Positions 36,563-46,560 of a stretch of 64,000 nt of DNA are shown here, one piece after another (position 1 is the first letter of the stretch; each line of letters begins with the position of its first letter). Both the position numbers and the translations under genes were made by a program. The notes beneath the pieces are model-generated. The model worked only from the letters and a program-made list of their open reading frames with translations, made no database searches and had not been told where the DNA came from. This stretch comes from Streptomyces wuyuanensis (lineage in GTDB: Bacteria > Actinomycetota > Actinomycetes > Streptomycetales > Streptomycetaceae), in NCBI RefSeq assembly GCF_900103455.1, contig NZ_FNHI01000006.1, forward strand, positions 62,001-126,000. Direction: 5' to 3'.

Positions 36563-37195
36563 ATGCGCGGCAGCGTCCGCACCGAACTGGCGATCACCGG
36601 CCAGCCGCCGGCCGAACGCGCCGACGCCGCGCGCAACCGCCGGAAGATCCTCGACGCTGCGGCGGGGCTCGTCGCCGAGCGCGGGCCCGAGGCGATCACG
36701 ATGAACGCCGTGGCGCAGGCCGCCGGGATCGGAGTGGGCACGGTCTACCGCCGCTTCGGCGACGTGGCCCAGTTGCTGTTCGCACTGCTCGACGACCGCG
36801 AGCGGCAGTTCCAGGAGGGGTTCCTCAGCGGGCCCGCACCCCTCGGGCCGGACGGGCGGCCCGCCGAGCGGCTGCGCGCCTTCCTCCACGCGCTCGCCGA
36901 CCATGTCGCCGAGCAGCAGACGACGATGCTCGCCGCGGAGGCCGCCTCACCGCTCGCGCGCTACACGAGCGGCGCGTACCTCACCATGCACACGCACGTG
37001 TCCATGCTGCTGCGCCAGGTACGGCCCGAGGCGGACGAGGCCGTACTGGCGCACCTGCTGCTGGCCCCGTTCCTGCCGAGCCTGTTCCGGCACCTCACCG
37101 CGGAATGCGGGAGGTCGCCGGAGCAGATCAAGGCGGGGATCGATCAGCTGATGGGGCTCTGCGCCGGGGAACTGCGGGGCTTCTGCGCGGAGTAG
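36563..37195 (+). CDS. TetR-family regulator, probable wrbA repressor
   Basis: 210 aa from ATG at 36563 (GAGG 8 nt upstream; an in-frame GTG at 36554 is possible). The HTH is RRKILDAAAGLVAERGPEAITMNAVAQAAGIGVGTVYRRFGD. The ligand domain (about 75-205) has a QQTTMLAAEAASPLARYTSGAYL helix. It is divergent from wrbA with two 20-bp palindromes between them, so it probably represses both genes and responds to a quinone or electrophile. Confidence 0.92.
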   Translation: MRGSVRTELAITGQPPAERADAARNRRKILDAAAGLVAERGPEAITMNAVAQAAGIGVGTVYRRFGDVAQLLFALLDDRERQFQEGFLSGPAPLGPDGRPAERLRAFLHALADHVAEQQTTMLAAEAASPLARYTSGAYLTMHTHVSMLLRQVRPEADEAVLAHLLLAPFLPSLFRHLTAECGRSPEQIKAGIDQLMGLCAGELRGFCAE

Positions 37196-37235
37196 GCCCC
37201 GGGCGCGGCGCTCGGCACCGCCCCCGGGCGCGTAC

Positions 37236-38777
37236 TCACTCCGGCGCCGGGCCGTTCGCGGTCGCCTGCGCGCCGGCCGGTTCCGGGTACGTCCGCGGGG
37301 TCCAGACGATCTCCTCGCCCGAGCCGCGGCGCACCGTCCGGGTCTGCGACGAGCCGACGAGCAGCAGCGTCCGCATGTCCACCACCGCCGGGTCGAGTTC
37401 GCCGAGGCGCACGATCCGCACGCTCTCCTCGGGGCCGCCGACGTCGCGCGCGACGACGACGGGGGTGTCCGGGGCGCGGTGGCCGAGCAGCAGCTCACGG
37501 GCCTTGGCGACCTGCCAGGTCCGGCTCTGCGAACCGGGGTTGTAGAGGGCCAGGACGAGATCGGCCCGGGCCGCCGCCGTCAGCCGCTCCGCGATGACCT
37601 CCCACGGCTTCAGCCGGTCGGAGAGGGAGATGGCCGCGTAGTCGTGCCCCAGCGGTGCCCCGGCACGCGCCGCGGCGGCGTTCGCCGCGGTGAGGCCCGG
37701 CAGCACGCGTACGGGCACGTCCGCGTACGGCTCCTGCGCCGCCACCTCCAGCACGGCCGTGGCCATGGCGAACACCCCCGGGTCGCCGCCCGACACCACG
37801 GCCACCCGGCGGCCCCGCCGCGCGAGGTCGAGGGCGAACTCCGCCCGCTCCGACTCCACCTTGTTGTCCGAGCCGTGGCGCCGCTGCCCGGCCCGCAGCG
37901 GCACCCGGTCCAGATAGGTCGTGTAGCCGACCAGGTCGTCGGCGGCGGCGAGAGCGCCGCGCGTCTCGGGCGTCAGCCACAGGGGCCCGGCCGGTCCGGT
38001 GCCCACGACGACGACCTCGCCCTGAGGGCGCGCCTCGGGCCGCACCTCGTCGATCCGGCTCGGCAGCACCGCCACCGAGAAGTACGGCACCGACTCCGGG
38101 TCCACGTCCGCCAGCCGCCCGGTGCGCTCGCCGGTCATCGTGGCCCGCTCCACGTAGCGTGCGTCCTCCAGGCGGCCCGCCCGCTCCAGCGCCCGCCGCA
38201 CGGCGGGAAACGTCCGCCCGAGCTTCATCACCACCGCCGAGTCCGTGGCGGCCAGACGGGCCGTCAGCTCCTCCTCGGGCAGCGTGCCCGGGACGATCGT
38301 CAGCACCTCCTCCGCCTCGCAGAGCGGCTCCCCGAGCCGCGCGGCCGCGGCGCTCACCGAGGTCACGCCCGGGATCACCTCGGTCGGGTACCGGTGGGCC
38401 AGCCGCTTGTGCATGTGCTGGTAGGAGCCGTAGAAGAGCGGGTCGCCCTCCGCGAGCACGGCCACGGTCCGCCCCGCGTCGAGATGCGCCGCGAGCCGGG
38501 CCGCGGCCTCCTCGTAGAAGTCGTCGAGCGCCCCCCGGTAGCCGCCGGGATGGTCGGTGGTCTCCACGGTGATCGGGTACATCAGACGCTCCTCGATGTG
38601 GTCGGGGCGCAGATGCCCCGCCACGATGGAGCGCGCGATGGAACGGCCGTGCCGGGCGCAGTGGTACGCCACGACGTCCGCCTTCGCGACGACCTCGGCC
38701 GCCCGGAGCGTCATCAGCGACGGGTCGCCGGGGCCGAGCCCGACGCCGTACAGCCTGCCGGTCTGCTGTGTGCTCAC
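37236..38777 (-). CDS. cobIJ: Bifunctional precorrin-2 C20- / precorrin-3B C17-methyltransferase
   Basis: 513 aa from GTG at 38777. Two tetrapyrrole methylases are fused. CobI is residues 1-245 ([41 protein letters not shown]). CobJ is about 250-490 ([55 protein letters not shown]). The fusion is typical of actinobacteria. The start overlaps the cobH stop by 4 nt (GTGA). Confidence 0.95.
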   Translation of the reverse strand: MSTQQTGRLYGVGLGPGDPSLMTLRAAEVVAKADVVAYHCARHGRSIARSIVAGHLRPDHIEERLMYPITVETTDHPGGYRGALDDFYEEAAARLAAHLDAGRTVAVLAEGDPLFYGSYQHMHKRLAHRYPTEVIPGVTSVSAAAARLGEPLCEAEEVLTIVPGTLPEEELTARLAATDSAVVMKLGRTFPAVRRALERAGRLEDARYVERATMTGERTGRLADVDPESVPYFSVAVLPSRIDEVRPEARPQGEVVVVGTGPAGPLWLTPETRGALAAADDLVGYTTYLDRVPLRAGQRRHGSDNKVESERAEFALDLARRGRRVAVVSGGDPGVFAMATAVLEVAAQEPYADVPVRVLPGLTAANAAAARAGAPLGHDYAAISLSDRLKPWEVIAERLTAAARADLVLALYNPGSQSRTWQVAKARELLLGHRAPDTPVVVARDVGGPEESVRIVRLGELDPAVVDMRTLLLVGSSQTRTVRRGSGEEIVWTPRTYPEPAGAQATANGPAPE

Positions 38778-39415
38778 TCCGCCTCACTCGCCATCGCGTT
38801 GATCGCGGCCGCGGCCATGGCGCTGCCCCCGCGCCGGCCGCGTACCACCAGGTACTCCAGTCCGCCCCCGTGTGCGGCGAGGGCGTCCTTGGACTCGGCC
38901 GCGCCTATGAAGCCCACCGGTGCGCCGATCACCGCGGCCGGGCGGGGCGCGCCCTCGTCGATCATCTCCAGCAGCCTGAAGAGCGCGGTGGGGGCGTTGC
39001 CGACGGCGACGACGGAGCCTTCGAGGCGGTCCCGCCAGAGTTCGAGTGCCGCGGCGCTGCGGGTCGTACCGAGCCCGGCGGCCAGCTCCGGCACGGACGG
39101 CTCGGACAGCGTGCAGATCACCTCGTTGCCGGCGGGCAGCCGCTTGCGGGTGACGCCGCTCGCCACCATCTGCGCGTCGCACAGGATCGGAGCCCCGGCG
39201 CGCAGTGCCTCGCGGGCGCGTGCCACCACCCCGGGCGAGTACGCGAGATCGCGGACGAGGTCGACCATCCCGCAGGCGTGGATCATCCGCACCGCGACCT
39301 GGCTGACGTCGGCCGGGAGCCCGTCGAGCTCGGCCTCGGCGCGGATCGTGGCAAAGGACTGGCGGTAGATCTCCGCGCCGTCCTTCTCGTAGTCGAACAC
39401 GGTCTTGTCGCTCAT
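38774..39415 (-). CDS. cobH: Precorrin-8X methylmutase
   Basis: 213 aa from ATG at 39415. CobH/CbiC motifs are [23 protein letters not shown] (with the catalytic His), [16 protein letters not shown] and [17 protein letters not shown]. It moves the methyl from C11 to C12 to give hydrogenobyrinate. It overlaps cobG upstream and cobIJ downstream by 4 nt each, forming a tightly coupled operon cobG-H-IJ. Confidence 0.95.
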   Translation of the reverse strand: MSDKTVFDYEKDGAEIYRQSFATIRAEAELDGLPADVSQVAVRMIHACGMVDLVRDLAYSPGVVARAREALRAGAPILCDAQMVASGVTRKRLPAGNEVICTLSEPSVPELAAGLGTTRSAAALELWRDRLEGSVVAVGNAPTALFRLLEMIDEGAPRPAAVIGAPVGFIGAAESKDALAAHGGGLEYLVVRGRRGGSAMAAAAINAMASEAE

Positions 39416-40740
39416 TTCGTCGTACGGGTTCGGGCTGTGGCGATGGTGTCGGCGAGCTCGGCGCGGGACGGCACGGGTACGGGGACGCCGTGCGCGGTCA
39501 CCCGGTACGCGCCGTCCCCGACGGCCACGACGTCCACGTAGTCCCCCCGCGGACGGCCGCAGCGCCGCTCGCAGCCGGACCAGTACACGGGCAGTCCGCC
39601 CCGGCCGGGTACGGCGTCGGCCCGCACGTCGGCCAGGGACTTGGCGCACCCGGGCCGCCCGGTGCACGCGCCGACCCCGTACCAGGGCGAGTCCGCGCGG
39701 GTGATGAGGCCCGCCCGCCCGAGTGCCCGGAGCCGCGCCTCCGCCGTGCCGCGGTCGGCGAACCCGGGCAGGACCACCCCGCGCCACGGGGTCAGCCGCA
39801 CCTCGTCCGCGGGAGCCGGCAGCAGCTCCCGCAGCTGGTCGGCGGTGAGCCGCCCGAGCGGAGCCGCGACGGACACGGCCCAGCCGTCCGGTCCCGCCAC
39901 GACCCCGGGCAGGGGACCGCCACCGGGCCCCGCGGGCCCGTCCGGGGGCGGTCCTGGGCGCGCATCCGGGGCGGAGTGTTCCGTTCCGTCGGCGGGGTCC
40001 GGTGGTACCGGCACCACCCCCGCCCGTTCCAGCCGCGCACCCACGGCGACGTCCTGCCCGTCCGGCAGCTCCCGCACGCGCCAGGCGCCCGTGCCCGCCT
40101 CGGCGGCCGCGGTCAGGAACGCCTCCGCGGCGGCGAGCGCGGCCCGTGCCGCGTCGGCGGCACGCACCCGGTGGGTGTGGCGCCCGATCCGCAGCACCGC
40201 GCGCCCGTCCGACTCTGCGAGCAACGTCACATCCGCACCGAGCCCGGCGACATCGCCCCGGCCGTCGTCCAGCGCGAACAGGAACCGGCCCGACAGACCA
40301 GCGGCCGGCCCGCTCGCGCACAGCAGCGCGTCCAGCTCCGAGGCCCACAACTGCACGTCGGAGCGGCCGAGTCCGTCGAGTCCGGCCAGCGGCGAGGCCA
40401 CGATGTTGCGCACCCGCTCATGGGTTTCGGAGGGCAGCAGTCCGGCGTCACGCAGCAGTTCCGCCAGCTCCGCCCCGCAGCCGTCCGCGAGGCCGCGCAG
40501 CTCCGCGTTCCCCCGGGAGGTGATGCTCAGCGCCCCGTCGCCCAGCCGTCCGGCCGCGACGGCCAGCGTCTTCACCTGACCACCCGTCAATTTACCTGCG
40601 GGCAGGCGCAGTCGGGCCAGCCGCCCGTCGTCCGCCGGATGCAGCCGCAGCGCACCCGGGCAGGCGTCGCCCCGGTCCCGTATGCGGGGTTCGCCCCGGT
40701 CCGGGGGTGTTGTCGGTGTGGGCGGCATGGCGGCGAGCAT
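39412..40740 (-). CDS. cobG: Precorrin-3B synthase (monooxygenase)
   Basis: 442 aa from ATG at 40740, with GGAAGGA 7 nt upstream. It has the duplicated sulfite/nitrite reductase-like layout: a ferredoxin-like half ([20 protein letters not shown]), a second half ([22 protein letters not shown]) and the C-terminal Cys motif [20 protein letters not shown] with [13 protein letters not shown] for the 4Fe-4S/siroheme site. It is the O2-dependent step that enables the aerobic pathway. A Pro/Gly-rich insert lies near residues 255-285. Confidence 0.93.
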   Translation of the reverse strand: MLAAMPPTPTTPPDRGEPRIRDRGDACPGALRLHPADDGRLARLRLPAGKLTGGQVKTLAVAAGRLGDGALSITSRGNAELRGLADGCGAELAELLRDAGLLPSETHERVRNIVASPLAGLDGLGRSDVQLWASELDALLCASGPAAGLSGRFLFALDDGRGDVAGLGADVTLLAESDGRAVLRIGRHTHRVRAADAARAALAAAEAFLTAAAEAGTGAWRVRELPDGQDVAVGARLERAGVVPVPPDPADGTEHSAPDARPGPPPDGPAGPGGGPLPGVVAGPDGWAVSVAAPLGRLTADQLRELLPAPADEVRLTPWRGVVLPGFADRGTAEARLRALGRAGLITRADSPWYGVGACTGRPGCAKSLADVRADAVPGRGGLPVYWSGCERRCGRPRGDYVDVVAVGDGAYRVTAHGVPVPVPSRAELADTIATARTRTTK

Positions 40741-40796
40741 ACCCACGTCCTTCCAGGTGGCCGCCTGCCGGCGGACCGCAGCCTCTACTATGCAAA

Positions 40797-40910
40797 ACGG
40801 CACAGGGTCCCAGGGCCCTAGGGAGGAAGCCCGGTGAGAATCCGGCGCGGTCCCGCCACTGTGAACCGGGTCCCGGCAACGGGCTCCGGTGAGTCAGGAA
40901 CTCCCGCCGA
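40797..40910 (+). promoter_or_regulatory. Cobalamin (B12) riboswitch
   Basis: The conserved elements occur in order: GGGAGGAAGCCCGGTGAGAATC (20+ nt, 40821 onward), the B12 box GCCACTGTGA at 40855-40864, and GAGTCAGGAACTCCCG at 40891-40906. It lies in the cobN leader. A small CGGGG/CCCCG hairpin (40922-40939) sits immediately before the AGGAAGG ribosome site and could mediate translational shut-off when B12 is abundant. Confidence 0.92.
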
Positions 40911-40958
40911 CCACGACCACCCGGGGCGCGGAAACCCCGAGGAAGGCCTGCGCACGCG

Positions 40959-43900
40959 ATGACGCACGCGACGATCCTGCTGCTGTCGACCTCCGACACC
41001 GACCTGCTCAGCGCCCGTGCCGCGGAGGGCCCGGTCCGGTACCGCTTCGCGAACCCTTCCCGTCTCCCGCTCGAGCGGCTGCCGGAGCTCCTCGACGGCA
41101 CCGATCTGGTCGTCGTGCGCCTCCTCGGCGGCATCCGCGCCTGGCAGGAGGGCCTCGACGCACTGCTCGCGCAAGGCCGCCCGGTGGTCGTCCTCACCGG
41201 TGAACAGGCCCCGGACGCACAGCTGATGGAGGCGAGCACCGTCCCGATCGGCATCGCGGCCGAGGCGCACGCCTACCTCGCCCACGGCGGTCCGGACAAC
41301 CTGGAGCAGCTCGCCCGCTTCCTGTCCGACACCGTCCTGCTCACCGGCCACGGCTTCGCCCCGCCCGCCCCCGCCCCCACCTGGGGCGAGCTGGAGCGGA
41401 CCACGCGTCGCGACAGCGGCCCGCTCGTCGCCGTGCTCTACTACCGGGCCCACCACATGAGCGGCAACACCGCCTTCGTCGGCGCCCTGTGCGACGCCGT
41501 CGAGGACGCGGGCGGCCGGGCCCTCCCGCTGTACGTCGCGTCCCTGCGCGCCCCCGAGCCGGAGCTGCTGGAGCGGCTCCGCGACGCCGACGCCGTCGTC
41601 ACCACCGTCCTCGCCGCGGGCGGCACGCGGCCCGCCGAGGCCCAGGCCGGAGGGGACGACGAGGCATGGGACGCGGGCGCGCTCGCCTCGCTCGACGTGC
41701 CCGTGCTGCAGGCACTGTGCCTGACCGGGCCGCGCAGCGCCTGGGAGGAGAACGACGAGGGCCTGTCCCCGCTGGACGCGGCCAGCCAGGTCGCCGTCCC
41801 CGAGTTCGACGGCCGCCTGATCACCGTGCCGTTCTCGTTCAAGGAGATCGACGAGGACGGCCTCCCGGCGTACGTCGCCGACCCGGAGCGGGCCGCCCGC
41901 GTCGCGGGCATCGCCGTCCGCCACGCCCGGCTGCGGCACATCCCGAACGCCGAGAAGCGCCTCGCGCTCGTCCTCTCCGCGTACCCGACGAAGCACTCCC
42001 GCATCGGCAACGCGGTCGGCCTCGACACCCCCGCTTCCGCCGTCTCGCTGCTGCGCCGACTCCGCGACGAGGGCTACGACTTCGGCACCGAGGAGATCCC
42101 CGGCCTGGCGTCCGGCGACGGCGACGAGCTGATCCGCGCGCTCATCGAGGCCGGCGGCCACGACCAGGACTGGCTCACCGAGGAGCAGCTCGCCCGCAAT
42201 CCGGTCCGCATCCCGGCCGCCGACTACAAGCGCTGGTACGCGACCCTGCCGCAGGAACTGCGCGAGCACGTCGAGGAGCACTGGGGCCCGGCGCCGGGCG
42301 AGATGTTCCTGGACCGCTCCCGCAATCCCGAGGGCGACATCGTCCTGGCGGCCCTGCGCCGCGGCAACCTGCTGATCGTCATCCAGCCTCCGCGCGGCTT
42401 CGGCGAGAACCCGATCGCGATCTACCACGACCCCGATCTGCCGCCCTCGCACCACTACCTCGCCGCATACCGCTGGATCGCCGCCCGGCAGGAAGACGGA
42501 GGATTCGGCGCCGACGCGATGGTCCACCTCGGCAAGCACGGCAACCTGGAGTGGCTGCCCGGCAAGAACGCCGGACTGTCCGCGGCCTGCGCGCCCGACG
42601 CCGCGCTCGGCGACCTTCCGCTGGTCTACCCGTTCCTGGTCAACGACCCGGGCGAGGGCACCCAGGCGAAGCGCCGCGTCCACGCCACCCTCGTCGACCA
42701 CCTCGTCCCGCCGATGGCGCGCGCCGACTCGTACGGCGACATCGCGCGCCTGGAGCAACTCCTCGACGAGTACGCGCAGATCTCCTCCATGGACCCGGCG
42801 AAGCTGCCGGCGATCCGCGCCCAGATCTGGACCCTGATCCAGGCCGCGAAGCTCGACCACGACCTCGGGATGGAGGACCGCCCCGACGACGACGGCTTCG
42901 ACGACTTCCTGCTGCACGTCGACGGCTGGCTGTGCGAGGTCAAGGACGCCCAGATCCGCGACGGACTGCACGTCCTCGGCGGCGCGCCCACCGGCCCGGA
43001 GCGGGTCAACCTCGTCCTGTCGATCCTGCGCGCCCGGCAGATCTGGGGCGGTACGACCGCGCTGCCCGGACTGCGCGAGGCGCTCGGCCTCGACGAGTCC
43101 GCCGCGACCCGTACCACCGCCGACGAGGCCGAGGCCCGCGCCCGCGCCCTGGTCGAGGCGATGGAGGACGCCGGCTGGGACCCGGCCGCCGTCGCCGCCG
43201 TCGCCGAGGGCCACGGCAAGGCCGTCGCCGACATCCTCGGCTTCGCCGCCCGGGAGGTCGTCCCGCGGCTCGCCGCCACCACCGACGAACTCGACCACGC
43301 CGTCCACGCCCTGAACGGCGGCTTCGTCCCGGCCGGACCGTCCGGCTCGCCGCTGCGCGGCCTGGTCAACGTCCTGCCGACCGGCCGCAACTTCTACTCG
43401 GTCGACCCCAAGGCCGTGCCCTCCCGCCTCGCCTGGGAGACCGGCCAGGCCCTCGCCGACTCCCTCCTGGAGCGCTACCGCACGGACAACGGCTCCTGGC
43501 CGACGTCCGTCGGGCTCTCCCTCTGGGGCACGAGCGCGATGCGCACCGCCGGCGACGACGTCGCCGAGGCGCTGGCGCTGCTCGGCGTCCGTCCCGTCTG
43601 GGACGACGCCTCCCGCCGCGTCAACGGCCTCGAACCGGTCCCGCTCGCCGAGCTCGGCCGCCCCCGCATCGACGTCACCCTGCGCATCTCGGGCTTCTTC
43701 CGCGACGCGTTCCCGCACGTCATCGGCCTCCTCGACGACGCGGTCCGGCTGGCCGCCTCGCTCGACGAGCCCGTCGACGACAACTTCGTACGGGCCCACG
43801 CCCAGGCCGACCTTGCCGAGCACGGCGACGAACGACGCGCCACCACCCGCATCTTCGGCTCCCGCCCCGGCACGTACGGCGCCGGACTGCTCCAGCTGAT

Positions 43901-44567
43901 CGACTCCCGCGACTGGCGCACCGACGCCGATCTCGCCGAGGTCTACACGGTGTGGGGCGGCTACGCCTACGGCCGCGGACTCGAAGGCCGCGCGGCGCGC
44001 GAGGAGATGGAGACGGCGTACAAGCGGATCGCGGTCGCCGCGAAGAACACCGACACCCGCGAGCACGACATCGCCGACTCCGACGACTACTTCCAGTACC
44101 ACGGCGGCATGGTCGCCACCGTCCGCGCCCTGCGCGGCAGCGCACCCGAGGCGTACATCGGCGACTCCACCCGCCCGGAGACGGTCCGCACCCGCACCCT
44201 CGTCGAGGAGACCTCCCGCGTCTTCCGCGCCCGGGTCGTCAACCCCAAGTGGATCGAGGCGATGCGCCGCCACGGCTACAAGGGCGCCTTCGAACTCGCC
44301 GCCACCGTGGACTACCTGTTCGGCTACGACGCCACGACCGGCGTGGTCGCCGACTGGATGTACGACAAGCTCGCCCAGGCGTACGTCCTGGACCCCGAGA
44401 ACCGCGAGTTCCTCCAGCAGGCCAACCCCTGGGCCCTCCACGGCATCGCGGAGCGACTGCTGGAGGCGGAGTCGCGCGGCATGTGGGAAAAGCCCGACCC
44501 GGCGGTCGTCGACGCCCTGCGCCAGGTCTTCCTCGAGACGGAGGGCGAGCTGGAGGGCGACGGCTGA
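40959..44567 (+). CDS. cobN: Cobaltochelatase large subunit
   Basis: 1202 aa. The CobN/magnesium-chelatase BchH family is recognised by HMSGNTAFVGALCDAVEDAGG, ALVLSAYPTKHSRIGNAVGLDTPAS, DAMVHLGKHGNLEWLPGKNAGLS and KNTDTREHDIADSDDYFQYHGGM. It binds hydrogenobyrinate diamide and inserts Co2+ with ATP hydrolysis by CobS/T-like partners, none of which lies next to it here. It is under riboswitch control. Confidence 0.96.
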   Translation: MTHATILLLSTSDTDLLSARAAEGPVRYRFANPSRLPLERLPELLDGTDLVVVRLLGGIRAWQEGLDALLAQGRPVVVLTGEQAPDAQLMEASTVPIGIAAEAHAYLAHGGPDNLEQLARFLSDTVLLTGHGFAPPAPAPTWGELERTTRRDSGPLVAVLYYRAHHMSGNTAFVGALCDAVEDAGGRALPLYVASLRAPEPELLERLRDADAVVTTVLAAGGTRPAEAQAGGDDEAWDAGALASLDVPVLQALCLTGPRSAWEENDEGLSPLDAASQVAVPEFDGRLITVPFSFKEIDEDGLPAYVADPERAARVAGIAVRHARLRHIPNAEKRLALVLSAYPTKHSRIGNAVGLDTPASAVSLLRRLRDEGYDFGTEEIPGLASGDGDELIRALIEAGGHDQDWLTEEQLARNPVRIPAADYKRWYATLPQELREHVEEHWGPAPGEMFLDRSRNPEGDIVLAALRRGNLLIVIQPPRGFGENPIAIYHDPDLPPSHHYLAAYRWIAARQEDGGFGADAMVHLGKHGNLEWLPGKNAGLSAACAPDAALGDLPLVYPFLVNDPGEGTQAKRRVHATLVDHLVPPMARADSYGDIARLEQLLDEYAQISSMDPAKLPAIRAQIWTLIQAAKLDHDLGMEDRPDDDGFDDFLLHVDGWLCEVKDAQIRDGLHVLGGAPTGPERVNLVLSILRARQIWGGTTALPGLREALGLDESAATRTTADEAEARARALVEAMEDAGWDPAAVAAVAEGHGKAVADILGFAAREVVPRLAATTDELDHAVHALNGGFVPAGPSGSPLRGLVNVLPTGRNFYSVDPKAVPSRLAWETGQALADSLLERYRTDNGSWPTSVGLSLWGTSAMRTAGDDVAEALALLGVRPVWDDASRRVNGLEPVPLAELGRPRIDVTLRISGFFRDAFPHVIGLLDDAVRLAASLDEPVDDNFVRAHAQADLAEHGDERRATTRIFGSRPGTYGAGLLQLIDSRDWRTDADLAEVYTVWGGYAYGRGLEGRAAREEMETAYKRIAVAAKNTDTREHDIADSDDYFQYHGGMVATVRALRGSAPEAYIGDSTRPETVRTRTLVEETSRVFRARVVNPKWIEAMRRHGYKGAFELAATVDYLFGYDATTGVVADWMYDKLAQAYVLDPENREFLQQANPWALHGIAERLLEAESRGMWEKPDPAVVDALRQVFLETEGELEGDG

Positions 44568-44696
44568 CGCCGGCACCACGGAAGCCCTCCGGCCGGTCCC
44601 GGCCGTCCGGCGTTGTCCGGGCCGGCCGGCGGGCGTAAGACTTCCGTCACCACCCGGAACCTGCCCTCCGCCGGCCCGGGCGACTTCAATGGAGTC

Positions 44697-45260
44697 ATGA
44701 GGACATCGGTGGTACGCAGGCCCCTGGTGATCGTGGGGCTGGTGGTGGTCGCGGTGGTGGCCGTCGCCGGACTGTACTGGTTCCAGCCCTGGAAGCTCTG
44801 GGTGGACGAGACCGTGCGCGAGGAGCTGCCCGCGGCCTCCCCGGCCTCGCCCGACGGGCCGGGGACGTCGGCGGACACGGCGCCGTCGGCCCCGTCCGCA
44901 CCGGAGGTGCTGGCCACGGGGAGCTTCATCAGTCATGAGCACACCACGACCGGCAGTGTGAAGATCGTCCGGCTCCCGGACGGGTCCCGCATCCTCCGGA
45001 TCGAGGACCTGGACACCAGCAGTGGCCCCGACCTGCGCGTCTGGCTCACGGACGCGCCGGTGAAGGAGGGCAGGGACGGCTGGCACGTCTTCGACGACGG
45101 GGAGCACGTCAGCCTCGGCAAGCTGAAGGGCAACCAGGGCGACCAGAACTACGCGCTGCCCGCCGACGCCGATCTGAACCGTCTGACCAGCATCAGCATC
45201 TGGTGCGACCGCTTCGACGTCTCCTTCGGCGCCGCGGAGCTCGGGAAGGCGCCCGCGTAG
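44697..45260 (+). CDS. DM13-domain membrane-anchored protein
   Basis: 187 aa from ATG at 44697. One N-terminal membrane helix (about residues 10-30, LVIVGLVVVAVVAVAGLYWF) is followed by a Ser/Pro/Ala-rich linker and a DM13 electron-transfer domain: ATGSFISHEHTTTGSVKIVRLPDGSRILRIEDLDTSSGPDLRVWLTDAP, with the Cys of ISIWCDRFDVSFGAAEL near 175. The domain should face outside. Its redox role is inferred from the family. Confidence 0.9.
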   Translation: MRTSVVRRPLVIVGLVVVAVVAVAGLYWFQPWKLWVDETVREELPAASPASPDGPGTSADTAPSAPSAPEVLATGSFISHEHTTTGSVKIVRLPDGSRILRIEDLDTSSGPDLRVWLTDAPVKEGRDGWHVFDDGEHVSLGKLKGNQGDQNYALPADADLNRLTSISIWCDRFDVSFGAAELGKAPA

Positions 45261-45272
45261 CCTGAGAGCACG

Positions 45273-46433
45273 ATGAACACCTTCACCACGCCATGGGGCG
45301 ACCTCGGGCTCACCCGCTTCCCCGAGGACCCCCGTGACCCGCTCCGCGCCTGGGACGCCTCGGACGAGTACCTGCTGCGCCGGCTGGAGGGCGAGACGCT
45401 CGACGGCACCGTCGTCGTCGTGGGCGACCGCTGGGGCGCGCTGGCCACGGCGCTCGCCGCGCTCCGGCCCGTGCAGATCAGCGACTCCCATCTGACCCAG
45501 CAGGCGACCCGCGCCAACCTCGCCCGCAACCGCACGGCCGCCGAGGCCGGCGGCGTACGGCTGCTGTCCACCCAGGACACCCCGCCGGAACGCGTCGACG
45601 TCCTGCTGGTCCGCGTCCCCAAGAGCCTCGCGCTGCTGGAGGACCAGCTCCAGCGGCTCGCGCCCCGGCTGACCGCGGACACCCTCGTCGTCGGCACCGG
45701 CATGGTGACGGAGATCCACACCTCGACGCTGAAGCTCTTCGAGCGGATCGTCGGCCCCACCCGCACGTCACTGGCGGTGAAGAAGGCCCGGCTCATCCAC
45801 TGCACCCCCGCCCCGGACCGCATCGGACCGGCGGCCGTCGCGGAAGGGCCCTGGCCCCACAGCTACGCGCTGCCGGCCGGCGTCGGCGTGATGTCGGGAC
45901 GGCAGGTGACCAACCACGCGGGCATCTTCTGCGCCGACCGGCTGGACATCGGCACCCGCTTCTTCCTCGAGCACCTCCCCGACCGCCGCGGTCCGCTCCG
46001 CGTCGTGGACCTGGGCTGCGGCAACGGCGTGGTGGGCACGGCGGTGGCGGTCGCGAACCCGGAGGCCGAGGTGGTGTTCACGGACGAGTCCTTCCAGGCC
46101 GTCGCCTCGGCCGAGGCCACCTTCCGGGCGAACACGGGCCCGTCCGCCAAGGCCGCCTTCGTGGTCGGCGACGCGCTGTCCGGGACGGAGCGGGAGTCGG
46201 CCGACCTCGTACTGAACAACCCCCCCTTCCACACCCACCGCGCGCTGACCGACAGCACCTCGTGGCGGATGTTCACCGGCGCACGCAGGGCCCTGCGACC
46301 CGGCGGCGAGCTGTGGGTGATCGGCAACCGGCACCTGGGCTACCACGTCAGACTGCGCCGGATCTTCGGGAACTGCGAAACCGTCGCGAGCAACCCCAAG
46401 TTCGTGGTCCTGCGTGCGGTGAAGCGCCGCTGA
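45273..46433 (+). CDS. RlmG/RsmC-type rRNA methyltransferase
   Basis: 386 aa. An N-terminal pseudo-methyltransferase half is followed by a C-terminal catalytic half with VVDLGCGNGVVGTAVAVANP (SAM motif I) and LVLNNPPFHTHRALTD (NPPF, guanine-N2 methylation motif IV). This is the RlmG/RsmC layout. The target is probably a guanine in 23S or 16S rRNA. Confidence 0.9.
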   Translation: MNTFTTPWGDLGLTRFPEDPRDPLRAWDASDEYLLRRLEGETLDGTVVVVGDRWGALATALAALRPVQISDSHLTQQATRANLARNRTAAEAGGVRLLSTQDTPPERVDVLLVRVPKSLALLEDQLQRLAPRLTADTLVVGTGMVTEIHTSTLKLFERIVGPTRTSLAVKKARLIHCTPAPDRIGPAAVAEGPWPHSYALPAGVGVMSGRQVTNHAGIFCADRLDIGTRFFLEHLPDRRGPLRVVDLGCGNGVVGTAVAVANPEAEVVFTDESFQAVASAEATFRANTGPSAKAAFVVGDALSGTERESADLVLNNPPFHTHRALTDSTSWRMFTGARRALRPGGELWVIGNRHLGYHVRLRRIFGNCETVASNPKFVVLRAVKRR

Positions 46434-46457
46434 CGAGCGGGGCGCGGGGATCAGGGA

Positions 46458-46499
46458 GGCCGCGCGGGCGGGCCCGACGCGCGGGGGCCCGGCGCGGCC
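46458..46499. terminator. Possible hairpin between convergent genes
   Basis: GGCCGCGC (46458-46465) can pair with GCGCGGCC (46492-46499) around further GGGCCC complementarity. Confidence 0.4.
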
Positions 46500-46560
46500 G
46501 ACCGCCGGGAAGCGGTCCGCCGAGCCGGGCCCCGGGCCCTGACCCGCGGCGCGGACGGGA

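Noticed and set aside
40818..45719. 1633-codon open frame on the minus strand across cobN
   Set aside because: It is antisense to the clear cobN reading frame. The product is Val/Gly/Arg-rich without domain patterns, a usual artefact of high-G+C third-position bias.
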